From Aequorivita sp. H23M31 (GTDB taxonomy: Bacteria > Bacteroidota > Bacteroidia > Flavobacteriales > Flavobacteriaceae): DNA of 64,000 bases. The position numbers and the translations under genes were made by a program. Below the pieces are notes generated by a model. That model made no database searches, was not told where the DNA came from, and saw nothing but the letters and a program-made list of their open reading frames with translations. Positions 27,763 to 38,195 of the stretch are shown here, piece by piece. The stretch's first letter is position 1. Each line of letters starts with the position of its first letter. The DNA lies in NCBI RefSeq assembly GCF_004022485.1, contig NZ_CP034951.1:620001-684000 (forward strand), in the 5' to 3' direction.

Positions 27763-28995
27763 ATGAAAAAGATTTTTCGGTTCCTGCTTATGCCAATTAT
27801 GCTTTTCAGTTTGTCCATGTGCAAGAGCACTGAGAATTGGGGGTTTAAAAAAAAATCGGAAGTGAAAAACCATTATAAATTCAGTTCACAAATTGATTCA
27901 ATAACGCATAAAGATGCGTTAGATCCGGATTATGAATATGCAGCAACTTTATATTCAATAAAATCAGATTTTAAAAAGGCATTGTACTTTTGGGATTCCA
28001 TCCCTCGAAATTCTGCAAGATCTGAATCTATAGATAGTAATTATATTAGAAACGGATTTCGCATTCTTTCCGCGAAGGACTACATTATAAAGGAATCTTT
28101 GAACAACAGACTGATCATCCTGAATGAAGCGCACCACAATAATTCGCATAGAGTTTTTGCAGAATCCTTGTTAGCAGATTTGTATAAAAATGGATATAAA
28201 TTATTGTTTTTGGAAACCTTATCCAATGGAGAAAATGCCGACACCCTATTAAATAAGCGTGAATATCCCATTGACGCTTCAGGATTTTATAGCAGCAATC
28301 CACAATATGGTAATTTTGTGCGGAAAGCTTTAAAACTCGGATTTACCATCTTTCCCTATGAAACTATGGGAGGGGTGGACGGAAAGATAAGGGAACAGAA
28401 TCAGGCAGATAATATTTATAGTATTCTTCAAAAACATCCAGAGGATAAAGCCTTGATTTATGTAGGCTACGGCCATAATCGTGAAGGTATTGTCCCCTAT
28501 TGGGAGAAATCAATGGCCGAGCGGCTTAAAGATTTAACTGGTATCGATCCACTAACCATAGCCCAGGATAAATTTTCAGAAAAGAGTTCCAAAACCTTGA
28601 GCAATCCTTTGTTGGTAGAATTAAAATTAAAGGAGCCATCGGTTTTGTTGAACGATGACGATATTCCATATAAAACCGTTACAGATAGCAGTTGGACAGA
28701 TATTACTGTTTTTCATCCTTTTACCAAATATATAAATGGGAGACCTGATTGGCTGTTCTATGATGGAAAGAAAAGTGTTTCTATAGATTTAAAAAGCATT
28801 ACACTCTATTTCCCGATTATGTTGATGGCATTCAAAAGTGAAGAGGAAATTAAAAATGATGCTGTACCACTGGATATTTTGGAAGTTGAAAATAGAAATG
28901 AAAATCCGGTCCTAGTTTTAAATAAAGGTAGTTACGTGATAAAAGCAATAGATACAAAAAACTTTTACCAGTTGCTTACTATATCCATTAAATAG
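27763..28995 (+). CDS. Lipoprotein with EreA/ChaN-like domain, function unknown
   Basis: The 410-residue protein starts at the ATG at 27763. It has a lipoprotein signal peptide with a lipobox ending SLSMC near residue 19. The middle contains LIILNEAHHNNSHRVFAESL, LLFLETLSNGE and IYVGYGHNREG, which resembles the EreA/ChaN-like fold, where His and Glu residues form a metal or catalytic site. The C-terminal ~130 residues are unrecognised. It is probably anchored in the outer or inner membrane facing the periplasm. The substrate is unknown; calling it an erythromycin esterase would go too far. Confidence 0.65.
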   Translation: MKKIFRFLLMPIMLFSLSMCKSTENWGFKKKSEVKNHYKFSSQIDSITHKDALDPDYEYAATLYSIKSDFKKALYFWDSIPRNSARSESIDSNYIRNGFRILSAKDYIIKESLNNRLIILNEAHHNNSHRVFAESLLADLYKNGYKLLFLETLSNGENADTLLNKREYPIDASGFYSSNPQYGNFVRKALKLGFTIFPYETMGGVDGKIREQNQADNIYSILQKHPEDKALIYVGYGHNREGIVPYWEKSMAERLKDLTGIDPLTIAQDKFSEKSSKTLSNPLLVELKLKEPSVLLNDDDIPYKTVTDSSWTDITVFHPFTKYINGRPDWLFYDGKKSVSIDLKSITLYFPIMLMAFKSEEEIKNDAVPLDILEVENRNENPVLVLNKGSYVIKAIDTKNFYQLLTISIK

Positions 28996-29132
28996 TCTAT
29001 TACGGAGATTTATAAATTGAAACAAAGATTCAAATTTAGATTTTTACCCTCACTTTAGGCTAACTCAGGAAATCAACAGAATTAAATGTATTTTTAGTGC
29101 GAAAAGCAATATCCACATTTCGATTTCACAAT

Positions 29133-29843
29133 ATGACTAAAACAATCCTTTTCCTGGTTTGCACTTTCCTATCACTCGGTATTAATGCCCAAAGTATTAT
29201 CGGCGCTTGGGAAGGTGCTCACACCTCAGAAGAAAGAGGAAACCTGAAAAGTGTTTTAATTGTTTCTGAGAAGCATCAATCTATAGCTGTCTATGACGCA
29301 GATACCGGAGCCTTTGTTTCTACCAATGGCGGTTCTTGGAAACTTGATGGCAATACTATGACCGAAACCGTGGAATTTGATTCAGCAAATCCTGAAAATG
29401 TGGGCAGGGAATTTAGTTTTGAGATTTCCTTAAAAGATTCTACCCTTGAAATCCCAGCAATGGGAATTACGTTGAAAAGAATTGATGATAATACCCCTGG
29501 AGTTTTACACGGTGCCTGGCTTATGTCTGGAAGAAACATAGAGGGAAAAACGGAATTAAGAGATACTGATACGCCCCGAAAGACAATGAAAATATTGTCT
29601 GGAACGCGTTTTCAATGGATTGCTTACAATACCGAAACGAAACAATTTATGGCTACCGGCGGTGGTACATATACCACTGAAGATGGCATTTATACCGAAA
29701 ATATTGAATTTTTTTCTCGGGATAATTCCAGGGTAGGTCTCCAACTACAATTTGATTACGAAGTGCAGAATGGCAACTGGCATCACACCGGACTTTCCTC
29801 TAAAGGTGATCCCATTGACGAGTTCTGGAGCCCCAGGAAATGA
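29133..29843 (+). CDS. Secreted protein with two tandem lipocalin-like domains
   Basis: The 236-residue protein (ATG at 29133; the frame runs up to a GTG at 29097) has a signal peptide ending GINAQ. The mature part is an internal duplication: IIGAWEGAHTSEERGN to SLKDSTLEI, and LHGAWLMSGRNIEGK to NWHHTGLSS. Both halves have GAW at the start, a TGxF/TKQFxxxxGG(S/T) segment and a late YTENIEFF/MTETVEFD strand. The pattern is of small beta-barrel, lipocalin-like secreted proteins of Bacteroidota. The ligand is unknown. Confidence 0.6.
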   Translation: MTKTILFLVCTFLSLGINAQSIIGAWEGAHTSEERGNLKSVLIVSEKHQSIAVYDADTGAFVSTNGGSWKLDGNTMTETVEFDSANPENVGREFSFEISLKDSTLEIPAMGITLKRIDDNTPGVLHGAWLMSGRNIEGKTELRDTDTPRKTMKILSGTRFQWIAYNTETKQFMATGGGTYTTEDGIYTENIEFFSRDNSRVGLQLQFDYEVQNGNWHHTGLSSKGDPIDEFWSPRK

Positions 29844-29873
29844 TTTAACCCAACATCAGAACCAAAAGCCAAG

Positions 29874-31157
29874 ATGAGCGTACAAAGGGATATCCCCGAA
29901 TTATTAAAAGCTGGAATTATTACTCCGGATACTGCAGAAAAGATTCGGCAGTACTACAAAAGCAAAGATGGATCTTCCTCCAATAGGCTTTTTCTAGCTT
30001 TCGGGATTTTGGGTGCACTGCTCATTGGATTGGGGATTATATTGATCATCGCCCACAATTGGGATGAACTTTCCACTAATACCAAAACATTTTTTTCTTT
30101 TTTACCCCTAGTTATTGCTCAGATTATTTGCGCTTTTGTATTGGTGAGAAAACCAACGAATAAAGTTTGGAAAGAAAGCGCAACCACCTTTCTCATTTTT
30201 GCTATTGGCGCTTGCAATTCACTTATTAGTCAGATTTACCATATTTCGGGAGATTTGAGTTCCTTCCTTCTTATTTGGCTGCTCCTTTCCCTTCCGCTTA
30301 TTTATATCATGAAATCATCCATGGGGGCTCTATTGTACGTAATGGGAATTACCTACTATGTAATGGAACTGCGCTATTTTTCATATTTAAATTCAGATTC
30401 TCACTACTATTGGCTTTTGCTGCTCGCCGTACTTCCGCAGTACTTTATATTATTTAAAAAGCAGCCAAAGAGCAACTTTTTAATTATAGAAAACTGGCTC
30501 ATTCCCTTATCACTAACCATTGCTCTTGCCACTGTTACTTCAGATTCGGGTTCATTAATCTTTATTGCATATTTCAGTCTTTTTGGGCTGCTTTATATTA
30601 TTGGGAACAACTCGTTTTTTATCGATAAAAGTTTGAGGAACAATCCATACAAGGTGATTGGATCAATTGGAACTTTAATTCTATTGTTTATGGCGAGTTT
30701 TCAAGGATTTTGGACCGATTTGAACGGAGAAAAATATTCTTTCGGAAACTTAATTACCACTGGAGAATTCTGGGCATCTTTAGTTATTTCCGCGGGTGCA
30801 TTGCTGTATTTATACAAGCAGCAAAAAGGCAGATCGTTTAGAGAGCTCCCGCCCTTTTCCATTATTTTCTTGCTCTTTATTCCCATTTTTATCCTGGGAT
30901 ATTTTTCACAAATTCCCGTAATTCTCATCAACCTGATTATTCTTGTGTTAAGCATACTCACGATTACTGAAGGGGCAAGACGAGGAAATCTTGGGATATT
31001 AAATTTTGGACTTTCCATTATTACCGTTTGGATAATAATCCGATTTATAAATAGCGATTTGAGTTTTATTATCCGTGGCTTATTACTGATGGTTATTGGT
31101 CTTGGTTTTTTTATTGCGAATTATCTGATGCTTAAAAGGAGAAAGAAAAATGACTAA
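29874..31157 (+). CDS. DUF2157 integral membrane protein
   Basis: The 427-residue protein starts with a soluble segment of about 40 residues (DIPELLKAGIITPDTAEKIRQYY) followed by ten or more membrane segments. The N-terminal part and the first helices (LAFGILGALLIGLGIILIIAHNWDEL) are the DUF2157 signature. Function is unknown. Its stop overlaps the start of the next gene by 8 bases, and DUF2157/GDYXXLXY pairs are known from other genomes, so the two proteins probably work together in the membrane. Confidence 0.87.
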   Translation: MSVQRDIPELLKAGIITPDTAEKIRQYYKSKDGSSSNRLFLAFGILGALLIGLGIILIIAHNWDELSTNTKTFFSFLPLVIAQIICAFVLVRKPTNKVWKESATTFLIFAIGACNSLISQIYHISGDLSSFLLIWLLLSLPLIYIMKSSMGALLYVMGITYYVMELRYFSYLNSDSHYYWLLLLAVLPQYFILFKKQPKSNFLIIENWLIPLSLTIALATVTSDSGSLIFIAYFSLFGLLYIIGNNSFFIDKSLRNNPYKVIGSIGTLILLFMASFQGFWTDLNGEKYSFGNLITTGEFWASLVISAGALLYLYKQQKGRSFRELPPFSIIFLLFIPIFILGYFSQIPVILINLIILVLSILTITEGARRGNLGILNFGLSIITVWIIIRFINSDLSFIIRGLLLMVIGLGFFIANYLMLKRRKKND

Positions 31158-31737
31158 GAAGCAGATTTTAATAACAGCGTTTATTGTCGTGGCAATGGTT
31201 CAACTGTTGGTCCCAGCAAAAATGATATGGGATAAGGAGAATATCTTGAAAACAGGAAAGGAATTCAAATTTGAGGTAGCCCCTGTCGATCCTACAGATT
31301 TATTTCGGGGAAAGTATATTATCCTTCAATTTAAAGAGAACAGCTTTCCGGTAAAATCTACAGAGGAGTGGCTTGAGGCCAAAGAAGTTTATGTGATCCT
31401 AAAACCCGATTCCGAGGGATTTGCAAAGATCCAATCCATCTCAAAGGTAAAACCTGATGATAATAAGGATTACGTAAAAGCAAAAGTGGATTACCTATCG
31501 GGAATGTATTCAAAAAACATAACTATCTCCTACCCTTTCCACAAGTTTTATATGGAAGAAACCAAAGCTCCTGAAGCGGAATGGGCCTATCACGAATCCG
31601 CAAGAGATTCCACCCAAAATGTATATGCATTGGTCGCCATTAAAAAAGGTGAGGCCGTAATTAAGAATGTTTTTATTGATGGCATTCCTATTAAAGAAGT
31701 TGTGGAGCGCAATCGGGAGGAAAATCATTTCAATTAG
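31150..31737 (+). CDS. GDYXXLXY-family membrane-anchored protein
   Basis: The 195-residue protein has one N-terminal membrane helix (about residues 5-24) and then the family hallmark VDPTDLFRGKYIILQF, a variant of the RGDYxxLxY motif (here GKY). The rest is a periplasmic domain with IDGIPIKEVVERN near the end. Function is unknown. Translation is probably coupled to the upstream DUF2157 gene through the 8-base overlap. Confidence 0.85.
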   Translation: MTKKQILITAFIVVAMVQLLVPAKMIWDKENILKTGKEFKFEVAPVDPTDLFRGKYIILQFKENSFPVKSTEEWLEAKEVYVILKPDSEGFAKIQSISKVKPDDNKDYVKAKVDYLSGMYSKNITISYPFHKFYMEETKAPEAEWAYHESARDSTQNVYALVAIKKGEAVIKNVFIDGIPIKEVVERNREENHFN

Positions 31738-31746
31738 ATATGAAAT

Positions 31747-32157
31747 CTAATTCCCATATAATTCATCGACGTGCATCATATAAGTGGCGATGGAATTCAT
31801 TTCCACATCCGAAATATTCTTTAAAAAGCCTTCAATGTTCTCCTGCATTATAGCAATTTGTTCAGGATCTGTAGCTACGATGGGTTTGCTATTCCCTTTT
31901 AAAAACGAAACAATATCCCCGTCTTTTTCTTTATAGACTGCCACGATTTCCTTAACACTCGGACCTTTTTTTACACGGTTAACATCATGGCAGGTGATGC
32001 ACTTCTTCTCAGAAAAGAGTCTGTTGCCTAAAAAGATTTGAGAATCCATACTCAATTCTCCACGTTCCGGCGGAGCTACTTCCACGGTATTAATTCTTTT
32101 TTCAGATTTACAACTTATTAGGAGTAGAATTAAGGAAAGATAAGAAATCAGTTTCAT
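31747..32157 (-). CDS. Cytochrome c family lipoprotein
   Basis: The 136-residue protein has a lipoprotein signal (MKLISYLSLILLLISC, lipidated Cys near residue 16), then a class I cytochrome c fold. The haem site is KKCITCHDV near residues 53-60 and a distal Met ligand is probable in the segment EQIAIMQENIEGF or SIATYMMHV. It is a single-haem, membrane-tethered electron carrier on the outer face of the membrane. It could serve the NO reductase or an oxidase, but nothing adjacent shows which. Convergent with the GDYXXLXY gene, 9 bases apart. Confidence 0.82.
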   Translation of the reverse strand: MKLISYLSLILLLISCKSEKRINTVEVAPPERGELSMDSQIFLGNRLFSEKKCITCHDVNRVKKGPSVKEIVAVYKEKDGDIVSFLKGNSKPIVATDPEQIAIMQENIEGFLKNISDVEMNSIATYMMHVDELYGN

Positions 32158-32393
32158 AATATAAGATAGTTAGGTCGCATTAAATATAGTAAAAAGGAAA
32201 ACTGATTTGCAAATTATAGGACAAATAAATCTTTTTTAAAAGGTGTATTATTTATTTTTTATTTTTATTGAGTATTATTTAATCATTGAAAACATTTTTT
32301 CCGGCTTAAATATTCATTTTGCATTAGAGATTATACATTAAACATCAGAGATTATTCATTATCCAAAAGTCCGAACAATAACCAATAGAATAT

Positions 32394-32401
32394 TATCTTT
32401 G
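32394..32401 (+). promoter_or_regulatory. Bacteroidota -7 promoter element for pheT
   Basis: TATCTTTG matches TAnnTTTG exactly and lies 24 bases upstream of the pheT ATG, placing transcription start near 32408 with a short leader of about 17 bases. No clear -33 box is visible. Confidence 0.5.
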
Positions 32402-32424
32402 CAATCGTTTAAGAATACACACCT

Positions 32425-34857
32425 ATGAATATTTCCTACAACTGGCTAAAACAATTTATCAAACTTCCGTGGGATGCTGAAAAAACCGGGGAACTCCTTA
32501 CAAATCTCGGTCTCGAGGTAGAAGGAATTGAAGATTTTTCTTCTGTAAAAGGCGGTTTGGAAGGCGTTGTTGTTGGTCACGTGCTAGAATGTGAACCACA
32601 CTCAAATGCCGATCGGTTAAAAGTCACCAAAGTTGATGTTGGGAATGGAGAAATCCTACAGATTGTCTGCGGCGCGGCAAATGTGGCCAAGGGACAAAAA
32701 GTTGCAGTTGCAGTTGTGGGTACAACCCTATATGATGCCGAAGATAAACCTTGGACTATCAATAAGGGAAAAATTCGTGGAGAAGTAAGTGAAGGAATGA
32801 TATGTGCCGAGGATGAACTTGGTCTAGGAGATTCCCATGACGGAATAATAGTGCTCGATGCCAAACTTCAACCGGGAACCGCGGTTTCCAAAGTATTTGA
32901 AATTGAGAATGATAAAATATTTGAGATTGGTTTAACTCCCAATCGTTCGGACGCCATGAGCCATTGGGGTGTGGCACGCGATCTTCGCGCTGGCTTGCTC
33001 CGTCACGGAATTTCATCAAAAATCAATACTCCCTCTTCAAGCCGGTTCACAGTAGTGAGCCGCACCTTAAAAATCGATGTTAATATTGAAAATCCGCTTC
33101 TGGTACCGCGATATTGTGGCATCACCATTAGCGGAATTAAAGTTGGCCCCTCTCCTATTTGGCTTCAAAACAGACTTCGCTCCATAGGGCTTTCTCCCAT
33201 TAACAATATTGTGGATGCGAGTAATTACGTACTACATGAATTGGGACAGCCACTCCACGTTTTTGATGTGGCGAAAATTGCAGGGAAAACCATTAACGTA
33301 AAAACACTACCAAATGGTACAAAATTTACAACCCTTGATGGGGTAGAAAGAGAATTAAGCGATGAGGACCTTATGATCTGCGATGGTGAAAAACCAATGT
33401 GTATTGCGGGAGTTTATGGCGGATTGAATAGTGGAGTGTCGGAAGAGACTACGAGTATTTTCGTGGAAAGCGCTTATTTTAATCCTGTTTGTATCCGAAA
33501 GACGGCCAAGAGACACGGTCTTAGCACCGATGCTTCTTTTCGGTTTGAAAGAGCTGTGGATCCAAATATTACCGATTACGTACTGCGCAGAGCGGCGATT
33601 TTAATAATTGAGGTTGCGGGAGGCCACGTAACCAGTGACTTGGTGGATCTATATCATAAGAAAATAGAGGACCATCAGGTATTTTTGAATTTTGAAAAAG
33701 CCAATAAGCTAATCGGTGAAGTAATTCCAAAGGAAACCATTCAGGAAATTCTTACTTCTCTTGAGATTAAAATCAATAACATGACTGAAACCGGTATCGG
33801 TATGAGCATTCCTCCGTATCGGAGCGATGTTACCCGTGACGTGGATGTGATTGAAGAGATTTTGAGAGTTTATGGCTATAACGAAATCAAGTTCAGCGAA
33901 AAACTCAATGCTTCAACCGCAACCGTTTTGCGAGGTGAAGATTATTCTGTTCAAAATACGATTGCCTCACAATTAACTGCACTTGGATTTCACGAGATGA
34001 TGAATAATTCCTTGACCACTCCAAAGTACAGTGGGTTAAGCGAGTCGATAAAGGATAGCTTTAATGTAACGATGTTAAACCCTTTAAGCCAAGATCTTTC
34101 GGTATTGCGCCAGTCCATGCTTTTTTCAGGTTTAGAGACCATAGAGTACAACAGTAATCGGAAAAATAACGATTTGCGTTTGTTTGAATTCGGAAAAACA
34201 TATCACTCTTTCCCAGGTGGTAGAACAGAAAAAAAGCATCTTTCTCTTTTTATTACCGGAAAGCGGATTGAAGAAAATTGGAGTGTTGTTGGAAGTAAAA
34301 TAGAAAGTGATTTCTTCTTCGGAAAAGGAACGGTTTCCGTTATCTTAGAACGACTCGGGCTTAGCGGATATACTGAAGAAGGAATTGAAACAGATATTTT
34401 TTCTGAAGGACTTACCTTCCGAAGAAATAAAGAAGATCTTGTAGAATTCGGAATTATTAGAAAGTCCATCGCCAAAAAACTAGATGTTGATGCAGAAGTA
34501 TTCTATGCGGATTTTAATTGGGAAGCCGTACTTAGACAAATTTCGAATAAAAACTTCAACTTGAAACCAATTCCGAAATTTCCAGGTACAGAGCGGGATT
34601 TCGCACTTTTGCTAGATGAATCTGTTCAGTTTCAGGATCTGAAAAAGGCTGCTCAAGGTATAGAGAAAAAGCTTCTAAAAGAAGTTACCCTATTCGATGT
34701 ATATACAGGAAAAAACCTACCAGAGGGAAAAAAGAGTTATGCGATTAACTTTACTTTTCAAGATGAGCACAAAACCCTTACGGATACTCAGGTTGATAAA
34801 ATAATGAATAAGTTGAAACACAAATTTGAGAGTGAATTTGGAGCGATACTGAGATAA
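32425..34857 (+). CDS. pheT: Phenylalanine-tRNA ligase beta subunit
   Basis: The 810-residue protein has the full PheT domain order. An N-terminal tRNA-binding OB-fold (VVGHVLECEPHSNADRLKVTKV, near residues 50-70) is followed by B3/B4 (AGVYGGLNSGVSE near 330), a B5 domain (RSDVTRDVDVIEEILRVYGYNEI near 470-492), the catalytic-like core (FEFGKTYH), and the C-terminal anticodon-binding FDX-ACB domain (KFPGTERDFALLLDES, FTFQDEHKTLTDTQV). It charges tRNA-Phe together with PheS, which is not in this window. It stands as a single gene with its own promoter, 7 bases from the convergent fusion gene. Confidence 0.96.
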   Translation: MNISYNWLKQFIKLPWDAEKTGELLTNLGLEVEGIEDFSSVKGGLEGVVVGHVLECEPHSNADRLKVTKVDVGNGEILQIVCGAANVAKGQKVAVAVVGTTLYDAEDKPWTINKGKIRGEVSEGMICAEDELGLGDSHDGIIVLDAKLQPGTAVSKVFEIENDKIFEIGLTPNRSDAMSHWGVARDLRAGLLRHGISSKINTPSSSRFTVVSRTLKIDVNIENPLLVPRYCGITISGIKVGPSPIWLQNRLRSIGLSPINNIVDASNYVLHELGQPLHVFDVAKIAGKTINVKTLPNGTKFTTLDGVERELSDEDLMICDGEKPMCIAGVYGGLNSGVSEETTSIFVESAYFNPVCIRKTAKRHGLSTDASFRFERAVDPNITDYVLRRAAILIIEVAGGHVTSDLVDLYHKKIEDHQVFLNFEKANKLIGEVIPKETIQEILTSLEIKINNMTETGIGMSIPPYRSDVTRDVDVIEEILRVYGYNEIKFSEKLNASTATVLRGEDYSVQNTIASQLTALGFHEMMNNSLTTPKYSGLSESIKDSFNVTMLNPLSQDLSVLRQSMLFSGLETIEYNSNRKNNDLRLFEFGKTYHSFPGGRTEKKHLSLFITGKRIEENWSVVGSKIESDFFFGKGTVSVILERLGLSGYTEEGIETDIFSEGLTFRRNKEDLVEFGIIRKSIAKKLDVDAEVFYADFNWEAVLRQISNKNFNLKPIPKFPGTERDFALLLDESVQFQDLKKAAQGIEKKLLKEVTLFDVYTGKNLPEGKKSYAINFTFQDEHKTLTDTQVDKIMNKLKHKFESEFGAILR

Positions 34858-34864
34858 GGTTCTC

Positions 34865-37800
34865 TCAAAATTCCTTCAGAAAATCCTCAGCAAAAACTGT
34901 TTTTAACCTTGCTATTAATTCCTCCGCGTTTTCTTTGCTGAAAACTAGCGGAGGTTTTATTTTCATAACATTGTGATCTGGACCGTCGATGCTCATAAGT
35001 ATTCCCAATTGTTTCATTCTATTCATTAGATAATTTGTTTGTTCTGGAAGCGGTTCTTTGTTTGAATTGTTTAACTCAAATCCCAAAAACAGACCTTCTC
35101 CCCTAACATTTCCAATAATTGGAAAATCCTTTTGGAGTTTCAGTAATTCAAATTTTAAAAATCCACCCACATTCAAGGCATTTTCCTGAAGTTTCTCCTC
35201 TTCTATCACTTCTAAAACGGCTCTGCCAATTGCGCAGGAAACAGGATTTCCTCCAAAAGTGTTGAAATACTCCATTCCTGTATTAAATTTGGTTGCAACC
35301 TCTTCCGTACACGCAACAATTGCTAGAGGATGTCCATTTCCAGCAGGTTTTCCCATTGTTACAATATCTGGAAGCACCTCATAAAGTTCAAATGCCCAGA
35401 AAGTTTTTCCCATTCTACCAAAACCGGTCTGGACTTCATCTGCAATACAGATACCACCAGCATTTCGAACGTGTTTATAAACTTCCTGAAAATAGTTGGA
35501 AGGTGGCACAATTTGTCCGCCACAGCTTACCATGCTTTCACCGATAAATCCGGCAATTTCTTTCCCTTCAACTTTCAATCTTTGAATAATTTCCTTCGTG
35601 TGTGCTGCGTAATCTATTCCGCAATTTTCACCAGTATATTTTCCTCTAAATGAATCGGGCAAGGGAAGAACATGGGTGGTTTTAGGTTTTCCATTTCCTC
35701 CAAGGGCATCAAACTTATACGAACTCACGTCCATTGCAGCATTGGTATTTCCGTGGTATCCAACTTCTATAGCGATAAAATCCTCGTTTTTAGTTACGGT
35801 TTTCGCCATTCGCAATGCAAGTTCGTTTGCTTCGCTTCCTGAATTTACTATATGGATTACAGACAAATGTGGCGGCAATTTTTTTAATAACATTTCTGCG
35901 TATTGCACGATTTCCTCGTGAAGATATCGTGTATTCGTATTTAAAACGGCCATTTGGCGTTGGCCTGCCTGCACTACTTTTGGATGCTGGTGGCCTACGT
36001 GGTTAACATTGTTTACAGTGTCGAGATACTTTTGACCATCTTTATCAATTAAATAAACGCCTTCACCACGAACAATATGTAACGGCTTATCATAAGAGAG
36101 ACTCAATCCTTTTCCCAAATGTTCTTTTCGGAATTCAAGAAGTTTATTTTCAGGAACCGGGTTTTCCAAAGCATTTAATTCCTCTTTGAAAATTAAATCC
36201 GGATCTGGGCAAATACTTTTCCAAACCGCTATTTCCGAAGGAAGGGCTACTCCGTTAAAATTCTCGTTATTGTCCAACAAATCCATTATAATCTGAAAAT
36301 GCAGATGTGGCGCCCAATTGCCATTTTCTTGCGATTCTCCTATATAAGCGATAAGTTCTCCCTTGTTTACGGTCTGCCCTATTCTAGAAATTTGAAGTGA
36401 ACTCATTGATAAATGCCCGTAAAGGGTATAGAAAACATTGCCTTCAAACTGATGTTCCAGAATAAGCATGGGACCATAATCCTTGTCGTAATTATTGTTG
36501 TGGGCAATTTTTACCTTGCCAGCAAATGGCGCATGAACTGGCGTTTTTGCAGATATCCAAAAATCCGTTCCCAAATGAACAGTGCGGTATCGCGGGCCAT
36601 TATTACCTTCGGTTTTAAAAGCTGCCGTGGAATAAAAAGGTCGCGCTTCCAGATAACCGTTTAATACAATCGAATCTGGATGATGTTTTCGGAATTGCTG
36701 CAATTTAAGTTCCGAAACTTCAGGATCTGCATATTCGGCCAAATTGCCCAATAAAGTACTGCCCACACTCATATCCAGATTTGTGACCTTATCAAAATGA
36801 AGAGTAGGGAAAACCGTTTTCAGTGAAACCTGATTATTCTTTGCCCAGGCTGCAAACTTCCTTTCCAATGGATGTGCAGTCAGTCCACAAGCTTCTCTAA
36901 ACGAATAAACCGCGAATTGTTCATTTATTTGAAACCATTTCTCTAATAATTCCCAAGCAGGTTTTTCGCTGATAACAAAATAATCTTCCTTGGGAAATTC
37001 CCGTTTCTTAATAGCGGCACTTACAACTGTGGTCACCAAACGCATTCCCACCAAGGTGTAGAGACATTCCAGTTCCTTTTCAGCGAATTTATACTTTTTA
37101 TTATATTCGCTAATAACATCCAAGGCCGCAGAAAGTGGATCTGGCAGATCCATTATGGCATAAGCTAGAGCAATAGCTAGATCATTAACGGTCTGCGTGA
37201 AAACAGAATCCCCAAAATCAATAATTCCTGCGACCGTAGGATTGGAGTAATCTGGGGAAACTAGGATGTTGTAATCGTTTAGATCATTGTGGACTACACT
37301 TTTCGGAAGAGCTTTATATATTTCTTGTATTTGCGAAAATCTTCTTTGGAAATAAGTAACCATTTCACTTTCATTCCCTGAAAATCGTTTGACATGGCGA
37401 TTGGTCCAGGCGGCATTTGCCAAATCCCAATCAAACTCACGATGCGCGCCGGGATGATCAAAATCCTGCAGTGCTTTTGTCAAATTCCCTGCAACCATTC
37501 CCAAATTTTTGCGCATATTATCCGTCCTTGGATTTGCAGTGGCCCAGAGCCGGCCGGGTATCCAAGTGAGCAAACGAACGGTTTTATCGTTAGAAATTTT
37601 AGAAAGCGCATTTCCGGTTTTGTCCAAAACGGATTTTGCAATTTGAAATGGCAATTCCTTATGGGAAAGATGTTCCAAAAGCTGGATTTGAAAATCCAGT
37701 CGCTCCGCATTGTCTTCCTTGGAAATTTTCATAAGAAACTTTTCTCCAGAATTGGTTTCCAATAAAAAATTCTCATCCACATAGCTGTTGAGCCTTGTGG

Positions 37801-37867
37801 CCAGGGCTTTGATTTTGAAATGTTCGAGAGCGATCTGGGAGGCTTTATGGGGGGACGTTTTCGACAT
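34865..37867 (-). CDS. APH kinase-M23 peptidase-class III aminotransferase trifunctional fusion
   Basis: This 1000-residue protein joins three families. Residues about 1-330 are an aminoglycoside phosphotransferase/choline kinase-like domain with [13 protein letters not shown] and [10 protein letters not shown]. Residues about 420-560 are an M23-like domain with [22 protein letters not shown] and APHLHFQI. Residues about 590-1000 are a class III aminotransferase or phospholyase with [21 protein letters not shown] and the PLP-lysine segment [13 protein letters not shown]. No signal peptide. The same three-part arrangement exists in other bacteria; the C-terminal domain resembles ethanolamine-phosphate or hydroxylysine-phosphate phospholyases, so the kinase may phosphorylate the amino alcohol that the last domain then cleaves. 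That pathway is inference. Confidence 0.88.
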   Translation of the reverse strand: MSKTSPHKASQIALEHFKIKALATRLNSYVDENFLLETNSGEKFLMKISKEDNAERLDFQIQLLEHLSHKELPFQIAKSVLDKTGNALSKISNDKTVRLLTWIPGRLWATANPRTDNMRKNLGMVAGNLTKALQDFDHPGAHREFDWDLANAAWTNRHVKRFSGNESEMVTYFQRRFSQIQEIYKALPKSVVHNDLNDYNILVSPDYSNPTVAGIIDFGDSVFTQTVNDLAIALAYAIMDLPDPLSAALDVISEYNKKYKFAEKELECLYTLVGMRLVTTVVSAAIKKREFPKEDYFVISEKPAWELLEKWFQINEQFAVYSFREACGLTAHPLERKFAAWAKNNQVSLKTVFPTLHFDKVTNLDMSVGSTLLGNLAEYADPEVSELKLQQFRKHHPDSIVLNGYLEARPFYSTAAFKTEGNNGPRYRTVHLGTDFWISAKTPVHAPFAGKVKIAHNNNYDKDYGPMLILEHQFEGNVFYTLYGHLSMSSLQISRIGQTVNKGELIAYIGESQENGNWAPHLHFQIIMDLLDNNENFNGVALPSEIAVWKSICPDPDLIFKEELNALENPVPENKLLEFRKEHLGKGLSLSYDKPLHIVRGEGVYLIDKDGQKYLDTVNNVNHVGHQHPKVVQAGQRQMAVLNTNTRYLHEEIVQYAEMLLKKLPPHLSVIHIVNSGSEANELALRMAKTVTKNEDFIAIEVGYHGNTNAAMDVSSYKFDALGGNGKPKTTHVLPLPDSFRGKYTGENCGIDYAAHTKEIIQRLKVEGKEIAGFIGESMVSCGGQIVPPSNYFQEVYKHVRNAGGICIADEVQTGFGRMGKTFWAFELYEVLPDIVTMGKPAGNGHPLAIVACTEEVATKFNTGMEYFNTFGGNPVSCAIGRAVLEVIEEEKLQENALNVGGFLKFELLKLQKDFPIIGNVRGEGLFLGFELNNSNKEPLPEQTNYLMNRMKQLGILMSIDGPDHNVMKIKPPLVFSKENAEELIARLKTVFAEDFLKEF

Positions 37868-37890
37868 AAACTAAAGAAATAAGTGAGGTA

Positions 37891-37898
37891 CAAAATTA
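37891..37898 (-). promoter_or_regulatory. Bacteroidota -7 promoter element for the trifunctional fusion gene
   Basis: The minus strand reads TAATTTTG, an exact TAnnTTTG match, 24-31 bases upstream of the start codon at 37867. The remaining part of the 37868-38195 intergenic region shows nothing further that I recognise. Confidence 0.5.
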
Positions 37899-38195
37899 CT
37901 CAAAATATGAATCTGCCGTTGTTTAGAATATGAGAAACATGCTTTTGGTCTGCAAGGAGTTTTTAAAATAGAACGTTAAAATTTTGCTAAACATAGCTCT
38001 GTATTTCAAGATGATTTTCCTGGGAAATCTTTTTTTTGTAATTTACAAATGAGATTCAGGACAATTCTTGGGAAAAACATGAATTATACTGCAATTTGAT
38101 GCGTAAATTAGCTACTATCAACAAAAAACAAATACCGTCTCAAAAAGACTGACACTTTGCTCAAAAAAAATCATGAACAATAAAACTTGAATATT

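Noticed and set aside
38187..38195. TTG start three codons before the Cys-rich lipoprotein
   Set aside because: The ATG at 38196 is adequate and gives a normal lipoprotein signal.
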